From: Streptomyces sp. TRM70350
GTDB taxonomy: Bacteria; Actinomycetota; Actinomycetes; Streptomycetales; Streptomycetaceae
Length of the DNA stretch: 64,000 nt
Direction of reading: 5' to 3'
Assembly (NCBI RefSeq): GCF_019219825.1
Contig: NZ_JAHUXH010000015.1
Span: 62,001-126,000 of the forward strand
Part shown: in pieces, positions 51,301-60,100 of the stretch
Layout of the letters: every line of letters starts with the position of its first letter
Numbering within the stretch: position 1 is the stretch's first letter
Made by a program: the position numbers and the translations under genes
The notes under the pieces: generated by a model
Database searches by the model: none
Seen by the model: the letters and a program-made list of their open reading frames with translations, nothing else
Told to the model about the DNA's origin: nothing

Positions 51301-54134
51301 CGCAAGTAGGTCTCGGCACCGCCCTCCCGGGGGCCGCTCAGCACCACCGGGTCGACCGACGTCAGCCACCCCACCGTCCTCGACAGATCCGCCGGGCCGG
51401 GCCCGTCGGTGCCCCGCATCGGCTCCCCGGCGGGCCGGCCCGTGGTCTCGACGTCGAACGTCACGATGCGGCAGCCCCGCCAGCGGGCCAGCGCCAGCGC
51501 CACGGCGCCGGTCAGCACCGCGTGCACCGGCTGTCCCAGGCGCCGGGGCACCTCGGTGAGGAGCCGCGAGGTCGCGTCCCGGTCCAGCGAGAAGCCGTCG
51601 TGCCGCCTGTCCGCCTCCGGGCCCGGGGGTACGGACGCGAGCAGCCCGTCGCACTCCTGCCGCGCACGGGACACCGCCCGCCAGTACTCCGCGCCGTCCG
51701 CCTCACGGGCGGCGAGGGCGAGCCGGGCGGTCCACTGCCGTTCCGTCGTGTCCTCGGCAGGGAGCCGCGGCAGCTCACCGTTCTCCAGCGCGGTGAGCGC
51801 CGCGTCCAGGTCGGCCAGCGCGATGCCCCACGAGACGGCGTCGACCACCAGGTGGTGTGCCGTGATCCGCAGTTCGTCGCCGTCGGGCCCGCCACGCAGC
51901 AGCAGCGCCCGGACGGTGCGGCCGACGGTGGGATCCAGGCTCCGCTGGGCCTCCCGCCACAGCCGCTCGGCCTCGTCGGCACCGGCCCCGTCGGCCACCG
52001 TGAGCAGATCGCGCACGCCCTGGCCCGTGGGCGGACCGGCCGGCCGTACACGATGCCCCGCCGGTCCACCGGGCTCGATGCGCGCGGTCAGCGCGGGGTG
52101 CGCGGTCACGACGACCTGGAGGGCCAGACGCAACAGCAGAGGATCCACGGGCTTGCGCAGACGCACCGCGACGGACTGGTTCCAGTGCGCCCGGTCCTGG
52201 CAGACCTTCTCGAAGAACCAGGATTGGACGGGGGAGAGGTCCGGGACCGGGGCGGAGGGCGGCGAGCCGGTGTCGGGCGCCGTTGCCGTGGGGCCCCGTG
52301 ACGGGGTGTCCGCGGCCGGGGACTCCGTCACCGCGGGGGCCGGCGCCGGGGACCCGGCGAGGGAGCGGGCCAGGTCGGCGGGTGTCGGGTGGCGGTAGAT
52401 CCGGCGGACGGTCAGGTCGAAGCCGGCCTGGCGCAGCCGCGCGACCAGCTGTACGGCGAGGACCGAATCACCGCCCGCCGCGAAGAAGTTGGCCTCGTCC
52501 AGGTCGTCCTCGGGCGCCGCTTCCAGCAACTCCCGCCACGCCTCGCGGGCGGCGGCGAGGGCTCGGTCCTCGGAGACGGCGGGGGCCTCGGACTTCGGTG
52601 CCGCGGAGTTCGGTGCCGCGGAGTTCGGTGCCGAGTGAGCCGACGCCGAGGGGGCCGGGGCGGCGGGTGTCGGTGCGGCGGGCGCGTGCCCGGTCCGTTC
52701 CGTCGGGTCGGTCACCGCCTCCCGCAGCACCCGCTCGACCGGGGCCTCGGGGCGCGCGGCGAGCGCGGTCGCCACCGACGTCACCTCCGCGGCGAACCGG
52801 GCCGCCGAGGCCCTCTCGAACCGTTCCGTGTCGTACTTGAGTTGGCCCCGGATCTCGTCGTCGTGCTCCACGAGCGTGAGGTTCACATGCCCCACACCCG
52901 GCTGGTGCACCTCCTCGACGATCTCCGCGCGCACCCCGGGCGCCACCTCGCCCGCCGTGTCGCCCCGCCACCGCTGGAAGGCGAACGGGCAGGTGAACGG
53001 GGAGCCGTCCTCGGGGTCGAGGCCGTCCAGCAGCTCCGCGATCCGGGGGAAGGGCAGGTCCGCGTGGTCGAGGCACTGCGCCAGTTCCGTCCGGACGGCG
53101 CGGACGTACCCGGCAGCCGTCGGCCCGGACGGCCCGGCCGCGTCGACCGGGAGCGGAGCACGGACCGGGATCATGTTGATCAGGCAGCCGACGGTACGGT
53201 CGAAGCGCGGGTCGTGCCGGATCGCCGCTGGCGTGCCCACGGCCAGCCGCCGGGCCGGGTCGTGGCGTCCGAGCACCAGCAGGTAGGCGGCGAGGAGTAC
53301 AGCGAACACGCTGGTGCGGTGTTCGGCGGCGAAGGCCCGCACGGCCTGCGTGGCGGACGGGTCGAGACGGACCGGCACACGGTCGGAGACGCGGGTGCGC
53401 ACGGTGGTCCCGGGCCGGTCGAACGGCAGCGTGGGCGCGCCCGTCACCCCGTCGGTCCGCTTCCGCCAGAAGTCGGTCAGCGTCCGCTCCCGCTCCGGGG
53501 AACGCGCCGCACGCGCGCGGGCGTACGCGGCGAACGGCGCCCCGGCGGGCGGCAGCCGCGTGCCGTCCGCCCCCGCCCGGTACAGCGCCCACAGGTCCTG
53601 AAGCACGATGACCGCGGAGTCGCCGTCGAACACCACGTGGTGGGCGACCAGCAGCAGATGGTGGTGGTCGGCGGCGTGGCGGAAGAGGACCGCACGGAGC
53701 ACGGCGCGGTCCGGGTCGAGCGGCCGGGCCGCCTCCTCCCGTACCGGTGCGAGCGGGTCGTCCGGTGCCGCGCCCTCGGCACGCGGATCCCGGCGCTCCA
53801 GGCGCGGTGCCGGCGTGGCGGGCGCCAGCACCGGTCCGCCCGGCCGGTCCTCGACGCGGGCTGCCAGTACGGGGTGACGGGACATCAGGTCGCCGAAGGC
53901 GCTCACGAGCCGGTCGGGTTCGAGCGGGCCGCGCAGCTCGACCGCGAGCGGGATGTCGTACGACCCCGCGTCCGGGTCGAGGCGGTGCAGGAACAGCAGC
54001 CCACGCTGCTCCGGTGTGAGCGTCACCGCCGTGTCGCCCGAGGCGCCGTGCAGCAGGGCTCGCAGCCGCGCGCGCTTGGCCTCGACGGTCGTGGCGGGCA
54101 GGTCGGTCGTGGGGAGGTGTGCGGGCGCGCTCAT
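48312..54134 (-). CDS. NRPS without adenylation domains: C-PCP-E-C-PCP-TE
   Basis: 1940 aa from ATG 54134 (GAGGAG; 4-bp overlap with the upstream gene). Order by residue: condensation 36-475 with HHVVFDG (165-171); carrier 520-595 with GGDS (Ser557); epimerisation 630-1070 with HHLVVDAVSW (His760-His761, Asp765); condensation 1098-1537 with HHALLDG (1229-1235); carrier 1565-1635 with GGHS (Ser1596); thioesterase 1645-1940 with GFSGGG (Ser1734), Asp1761 and GNH (His1907). No A domain lies anywhere, so both carriers must be charged in trans. It should couple an amino acid to the oxazole acyl chain, epimerise it to the D-form and release the product, presumably as a lactone. Confidence 0.92.
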   Translation of the reverse strand: MSAPAHLPTTDLPATTVEAKRARLRALLHGASGDTAVTLTPEQRGLLFLHRLDPDAGSYDIPLAVELRGPLEPDRLVSAFGDLMSRHPVLAARVEDRPGGPVLAPATPAPRLERRDPRAEGAAPDDPLAPVREEAARPLDPDRAVLRAVLFRHAADHHHLLLVAHHVVFDGDSAVIVLQDLWALYRAGADGTRLPPAGAPFAAYARARAARSPERERTLTDFWRKRTDGVTGAPTLPFDRPGTTVRTRVSDRVPVRLDPSATQAVRAFAAEHRTSVFAVLLAAYLLVLGRHDPARRLAVGTPAAIRHDPRFDRTVGCLINMIPVRAPLPVDAAGPSGPTAAGYVRAVRTELAQCLDHADLPFPRIAELLDGLDPEDGSPFTCPFAFQRWRGDTAGEVAPGVRAEIVEEVHQPGVGHVNLTLVEHDDEIRGQLKYDTERFERASAARFAAEVTSVATALAARPEAPVERVLREAVTDPTERTGHAPAAPTPAAPAPSASAHSAPNSAAPNSAAPKSEAPAVSEDRALAAAREAWRELLEAAPEDDLDEANFFAAGGDSVLAVQLVARLRQAGFDLTVRRIYRHPTPADLARSLAGSPAPAPAVTESPAADTPSRGPTATAPDTGSPPSAPVPDLSPVQSWFFEKVCQDRAHWNQSVAVRLRKPVDPLLLRLALQVVVTAHPALTARIEPGGPAGHRVRPAGPPTGQGVRDLLTVADGAGADEAERLWREAQRSLDPTVGRTVRALLLRGGPDGDELRITAHHLVVDAVSWGIALADLDAALTALENGELPRLPAEDTTERQWTARLALAAREADGAEYWRAVSRARQECDGLLASVPPGPEADRRHDGFSLDRDATSRLLTEVPRRLGQPVHAVLTGAVALALARWRGCRIVTFDVETTGRPAGEPMRGTDGPGPADLSRTVGWLTSVDPVVLSGPREGGAETYLREVGAALAARPDCASFLTYRHLSPDPELREELAAMPAALVSVNHLGQVDRLVVSSRMSPAPPPPEDRSARAERLYAAEVYSVVREGRLRVGVAWAPSPSDGLDADSVRALSGHLRAVLDELAVRDTSVGTGPAAGLTGSVAPATESGPGGAPPCAWPLTPQQYGAVVEALAAPSPGRHVEQFHWWWRGAFDRGRFERAWRVLFRRHAVLRARVTDGAAPLLSAAPDVEPALSWSRATATPGSPVPSWQEVVRAERDRGFAPGEAPLLRVTVREEPEGHRILLTLHHALLDGWSIALLLEELYEAYLDGTDPASVVERRPDLRDHARWLAERDTDGARALWARRLGGPGAADAAVLPGLPGPSRDPGGEPEPVRVEVDAETMDRLRVWAAQHAATESNVLQALWAALLWRCAGGGGRARTRLGVTLSGRADGPEGVRRMPGMLSTTLPLDLDVGPDDSVADLVERAREAALGLQDQEWVSTGQVHEWAGLPGSRPLFDSLLVVENYPAALREVGERLAASGADVGVPTAVGARTAYAVTALAHREKSALVTEFVRDPWRLQGADTARIAALWETCLRRLAEDPQGLTVADLVGGVTDAALPRVGPRTGSTRRRTVSWPDSAWACRAVRDAFRAVLGVAGVEADADFYALGGHSLLSVRLLRALEEAGAPGLTLADLLRHPTAGELAELLERRRDDGDGGESRSVLVPLRETDGDADPVTVYLLPPPGGQVACYGELAARFPGSARLVGVQDPRIALPGPPPHRTVEELARTYADALPPAAAGERLVLAGFSGGGVIAYELARLLRSRGRAPDLVVLLDAAAPTGSRTDTTADGSFLEQVAAYDRERRAAGGGREGAGRERGAPSDPKAAPVAAPREYLDELAQVADWMGNSGPDPFALLRETLGAVEDYRPGPYAGRLLVLRAEDTDFGRGSSFDASGTYYARPALGWEDHCPDVTVEEVPGNHISLLSGAHAAALGALLAARCGGTPDPDAEAETP

Positions 54135-57100
54135 GTCTCCTCGACGGGGGTGGGGGCGGCGGTGGGCAGGGGGCGGGATCCGGCGTGGCGCGCCAGTAGT
54201 ACGTCCAGCTCGGCCTCGTCCAGGGCGTCGATGTCCAGATCGGCCGCGAGGGCGGGCTCGTCGTGCGGGAGGTGCGCGGCGGGCGCGCCCAGTACCTCGG
54301 GCTCGTCGCGAGGGCCGGGCCCGCCGGGCGCGTCCGGCGCCCGAGCGCCCGTGGAACGGCCGAACGCGGCCTCGGCGATCGCGCCCAGCAGGGGCTGCTC
54401 GTACAGGGCGGTCAATGTCGGCGCCCGTCCGCCCTCGCCGGCGATGGCGCGGGCGATACGGACCAGGCGCAGGCTGTCCACGCCCAGGGAGAGCAGGTCC
54501 GTGGAGGCGTCCAGCCGGCCGGCGGGGAGGCCGGTCACGCGGGCCACGACCTCCGCCGTGCGGTGCAGGGCGCCCTCGTGGCCGGTGCCGGGGGAACGGG
54601 TGACGGGCGTGCGGTCCGCGGCCGGGGGCGACTGGCCGGGGCGTTGCTCCTCCGGTTCCGTCACGGGGACCGGCGTGGCGCGGCTGGTGTCCCCGGGGCG
54701 CCGGCGGACGGGGACCGGCGTCGGGGGCAGTGCCGCGGCCGGGTCCGTCGTGAGGGGCCAGGGGGAGTCGGCGCCGGTCAGCCAGCCGTCCGGCACGTCC
54801 GGTGGGGTGTTCCCGGCGGCGCGTACGACCACTGCGCCGTCCTCGGCGGGCACCCGCGCGGCCAGTTCGCGCAGCGCGGGCACGACGCTGTCGGCGGTGG
54901 CCACCACCGCCGCCCGGCATGCCCGGGGGCGGCGGCCCCGGCACAGGGCCGTGACGACGGCCGGCAGGGGTGGCCGCGCCTCCTCCACGAAGGCCGCCAG
55001 CCGCAGCGCGTACCGGGTCAACTCGGTGGGCGTGTCGGCGCTCAGCGGCAGGGTCACCGGGCCGTCCGGTGCGGGCGCGGCGGTGCGCGGCGGTGGGGCC
55101 TCGACGACGAGGCTGACGTAACCGCCCGTGCCGGCGAAGCTGTTGACGAGGACCCACCGGGGCGGGTGCGCGTCCTCCTCCGCGCGCACCAGGCGTACCC
55201 GGCCGCCCCCGCCCGCGAGCGTTCCGTCGCCGCCGGTGTCCGGCACGGGCGTCGGCAGGAGCCTGCCGCGCCGGAACTGGGCGAGCACCCGGGCCAGCTG
55301 GCCGAACCCGGAGGCGGCCTCCATGTGCCCGAGGACGCCCTTCACCGAGCCCACCGGGAGCGGTCGGGGCCGGTCGCCGAACACCCTGCCCAGTACGTCG
55401 AGTTCGAGGGCGTCGTTCAGGGCTGCGCCGGTCGCCGACGTCTCGACGTACCCGATGGCGTCGGCGCTCAGTCCGGCGTCGGCCAGTGCCGCCCGTACCG
55501 TCTCCTCCAGGCGTTCCGGACCGGGCATGCCGTAGTCGCGGGTGCGCCCCGCGTGGCGGCACGCACCGCCCCGCACCACCGCGTGCACCGGGTCGCCGTC
55601 GGCCAGGGCGCGGGCCAGGGGTTTGAGGAGGACCGCGCCGATGCCCTCGCCCGGGATCCAGCCGTCCGAGCGGTCGGAGAAGGGGCGGGAGTCGGCGGAC
55701 TCGGCGAGCAGCCCGGCCTGCGCGAGGAACTCCAGGTGTGAGGGGTCCAGGACGAGGTTCGCCCCGGCCGCCACCGCGGCCGTGCACTGCCCGGTACGCA
55801 GCGACCGTACGGCGGCCTCGACCGCGGCGAGGCCCGAGGCGCAGCCGGAGTCCATCACCAGGCTGGGGCCGCTGAAGTCGAAGACGTGCGACACCCGGTG
55901 GGCCAGTCCCGTACCGGTGGGCACCGCGGCCGTGCCGTCGTTGCCGCGTCCCCTTGCGTGGTCGTGCCACATCGCTCCGGTGAACACGCCCACCGGGCCG
56001 GCTGCGGCGAGCCGGTCCGCGCGCACGGCCGCGTTCTCCAAGCAGGCGCGCACCGTCGCCAGCAGCAGCCGCTCCTGCGGGTCGACGGCCGGTGCGGTGT
56101 CGTCCGGGATCCCCGACTCGCCGGGCTCGTCGTCCCCCACGTCGTCCAGGTAGGCGCCGACCGACGCGCCGCCCCGGTCGGTGCGCACAGGCCGGTGCGG
56201 GGCGCGTGCGGCGGGCGGCGGGCCGATCGCCGTGCGGCCCTCGGTGAGCAGCCGGGCCAGCCCGGCCACACTGTCGGCCGGGTCCGTGCCGGGCAGCCGG
56301 GCGGCGAAGCCGACAACGGCCACCGCGTCCGGCGGGACGTCGTCCGCGTCGGGCAGAGCGCCGCCCCACAGGGACACCAGCAGCTCCTGACCGTCGTCGA
56401 GGGCGAAGTGGCTCCGCACCGACGCGAAGTCCATGTCGCCGACCGGGCACAGCCCCAGACGCAGCCCGCCCGCGCGTTCCATGGCCGCCTGGGCCATGTG
56501 GCCGGCCTCGATCGCGGTGTACCGGGCGGCCAGGACCTTTCCATACGCGGGTGCGATCGCCGCGGGCGTGGACACCAGGAACAGGCCGAAGGCCGCCCCG
56601 TCGAACACCAGCCGGTTGTAGCGCACATGGCACTCCGCGTCGATCACGTCGCCCTCGGCCAGCAGCACGAGGGAGCGGGCGACGGGGTCGAGGTAGTACA
56701 CGCCCGCGGCGGCGCCCGTCACCCGCCCAGGCTTGACGTACACGTACACCTGGACCGGGTACAGGCCGCCGGCCGACGGGTAGGGGCGCCTGCCGCCGCT
56801 GTCCGGACCCAGTTCGGTGAAGGCCAGCGCCAGCCGGGACAGCGAGCCAAGGTCCACCGGCCCCTCGGCGAACTCCCGCACGCTGCGCACCGGCCGGGCG
56901 GGCGGCGTCCGGTCCGGCGGCAGATCGAGACCCACGCGGCGACGGTCCGGGCCGAAGCGGCGCAGCGAGCGGCGTTCGGCCTTGAAGGCCGCCTTGGCCG
57001 CGGCGTCGAAGGCGATGCGGACGTCGGGGGCGCCGGCGGCGTCCGGGGTGCCGCGCCCGTCGGGTGCCGTCCCTGCCGAGCTCACGGCCGGAGGGGCCAC

Positions 57101-60100
57101 TGCCTCGGCCACGCCGCGGGCGGTCGGCCGACTCACCAGCACATCGACCGGGACGTCCGCGCCGTACCGGCGCTGGATGTCCTGGGCCAGCCGGATCATG
57201 GTGAACGACGTGGCGCCGAGCGCGAAGAGGTCCTCGTCCGGGTCCACCGATCGCCGCTCCAGCAGCTGGGCGGCGAGCGTGGCGACGTCCTCGGGGCTCG
57301 GCCGTGGTCCGGGCTCGGCATCGGCGCGGCCGACCGCGATGGCCGGCATGGCGGCGTCGGCTGCGGCGGCGATGCCTGCCGGTGTCGGGCGCTGCACCAG
57401 GGCTTCCAGGGGCACGTCGATGCCGTACCGGCGCTGGATGTCCTGGGCCGGCCGGATCATGGTGAACGACGTGGCGCCGAGCCGGAAGAGGTCCGCGTCC
57501 TCGGCGACGTGCTCCATGCCGAGGAGACGGGCGGCGGCCATGGCCACCCGGTCCGGTGGGAGGGAATCGGGCGTCCCCGTGAGGTCCGCGCCGGCTGCCG
57601 GTTCCCCGGGGCCGGGCGCCGTGTCCTCCTCGGGGCCGGCGTCGAGCAGGCGGCGCGCGGCGGCGCGGTCGAGCTTGCCGTTGGTGGTCAGCGGGAGGTC
57701 CGCGGCGAAGACGAGACGGGACGGGACCAGTGCCGCGGGCAGCACACGGGAGAGTTCCTCGCGGACCGCGGCCGCCGCCGGCCGCCGGTCCGGTGCGCTC
57801 CGGCACAGCGCGGCCAGCTCCTGGTCGCCGCCCGGGCCGGTCCGCGGCAGCACCCGGGCGTCGTCCACGCCCGCGACGGCCCGCAGCGCCGTCTCGACCT
57901 CCTGCGCCTCCACCCGCAGCCCCCGGATCTTGAACTGGTCGTCCCGGCGGCCGAGGAAACGCAGCAGACCGTGCTCGTCGACCCGGCCCAGATCGCCCGT
58001 GCGGTACAGCCGGCCGCCCGCGTCCTCCGGGAACGGGGACGGCACGAAGCGCTCGGCCTCCGCCTCGGGCCGACGGTGGTAGCCGAGCCCCACCGCGGGG
58101 CCGCCGACGCAGATCTCGCCGACGGCGCCGGCCGCGACCGGGCGCAGGCCGGCGTCGAGCAGATGGATGGTCGTGTTGTCGATCGGGCCGCCCAGCGGCA
58201 CGTCCGAGCCGGACCATCCCGGCGGGCAGGCCCAGTGGGTGACGTCGATGGCGGCCTCCGTCGGCCCGTACAGGTTGTGCAGCTCCGTGCCGGGCAGCAC
58301 GTCCTGGAAGCGGCGCACGGTGTCCGCCGGCAGGGCCTCCCCGCTGGCCAGCACGAGCCGCAGCGACGTCGCCTTCGCCGCGCCCGGCTCGTCGAGGAAG
58401 AGCGACAGCATCGACGGCACGAAATGGCTGACGGTGATGCCGGCTTCAGCGAACCAGCGGGCCATGGCGGCCGGGGAACGATGCGCCCCGTGCCGGGCCA
58501 GCACCACGCAGGCGCCCGCGAGCAGCGGCCAGAAGAACTCCCACACGGACACGTCGAAGCCGCACGGCGTCTTCTGCGCGACACGGTCCCCCGGCCCGAG
58601 CCGGAACCGCTCCTGCGCCCAGTGCAGCCGGTTGCCGACGCCCCGGTGGGCGTTGGGGCAGCCCTTCGGACGGCCGGTGGTCCCCGAGGTATAGATCATG
58701 TACGCCGGATCCTCCGGGCCCGCGCCCGCCACCAGCTCCCCGGCGTCCTCCGCGTCGATCCGCGCGCGGTCCGCCGTCACGTCCACCACCCGGACCGGCA
58801 GCCCGTCGAAGACCGTACGGAGTACGGAGTCGGTGATCACCAGCCGGGCCTCGCAGTCCTCCGCCAGCAGGCGGGTACGGGAGCGAGGGTTGGCCGGATC
58901 GAGCGGGACGTAGGCGGCGCCCGCCCTCACCACCGCCAACAGCGCCACCACGAGGTCCACGGACCGCTCCAGGTGCACGGCCACGCGGTCGGCCACCCCC
59001 ACGCCGGCCGCCCGCAGGTAGCGGGCGAGCCGGGCGCTGCGGGCGCCCAGCTCCCGGTACGTCAGCTCCTCCGCCCCGGCCCGCAGCGCGACCCGCCCCG
59101 CGTGCTCGGCCAGCGCCTGCTCCAGCCGGTCGGCCAGCGTGCGGCCGGGGGCGAAGTCACGGGCCCGGCCGATGAGGGGCTTCTGCGGCGGCGGCTCGCC
59201 GGTGTCCTGCGTCGGCTCCCGCTCGCAGAGGTTGCGCAGGGTGCGTGCGTAGTCCGCGAAGAGGGTGTCCAGGAGGCCGTCGGGCAGGGCACCGGCGCGT
59301 ACGTCCCACTGGCACACCAGGGTGTCGCCGACGAACATCGGCACCTGGTCGACGGCCACCCCGGAGGTCTGCGACTGGCTGTACCGCAGCTCCACGCCCT
59401 GCCGGCCGCGTGCGGGCCGCTCGGACGGGAGCCGGGTGAACACCACCGGGAACGGTGACACTCCGCCCGGCTCGCGCCGGGCGCGTTCGCGGGCCGCGAT
59501 CAGGCCGTCGGCCCGTTCCGCGCGCGCCAGTTGGCCGCGCAGCCGCTCCGCCACCGCGCGGGCCCGGTCGGCGAGGTCCTCCGGCAGGGTGTCGTCCACG
59601 ACGAGCCAGCTCAGCCGCGTGAAGTCGGCGAGGAGACCGTCGACGCCGGGCGGCCCGGAGGGCCGGTCCCAGGAGACGACGACCACGGTGAACGCCTCGT
59701 CGCGGGGGCAGGCGCGGCGCCAGACGTCGCAGTAGACGGTGAGCAGCAGGACGTCCAGCGGCACGCCCCACCGGTCCGCGAGGCGCCGCAGGGCCCGCCA
59801 GTGAGGCAGGTCGAGCCGCCGGTGGGCGCCGTGCGCCCCGGCCGCATCCGGCGGGGCGGCGTCGCGGCGGACCGGCGACGGACCGGGGGGCGCGGTCCGC
59901 AGCAGGGCGTCCCATTCGGCGCGGGCGGTGCCGGCCGCCGGCCCACGCGACGCGCCGTCCCGGTCGCGCAGGAACGCGGCGAAGGACGCGCGGGGCCCGG
60001 ACAGCACCGCCGCGGGCGGCTCCCCGGAGTGCAGCCGGAACAACTGCTCGAACAGCAGGGCGACCGAACGGGCGTCGGCCACCAGCGCGTCCAGCAGAAC

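Noticed and set aside
54135-58217. Upstream extension of the adenylation-free NRPS frame by about 1360 codons
   Set aside because: It is out of phase with the real hybrid gene there; the ATG at 54134 has GAGGAG and a 4-bp overlap typical of the operon.
55886-59458. A 1190-codon plus-strand open frame across the hybrid NRPS-PKS gene
   Set aside because: Antisense shadow; composition is artefactual, while the minus strand shows complete A, Ox and KS motifs.
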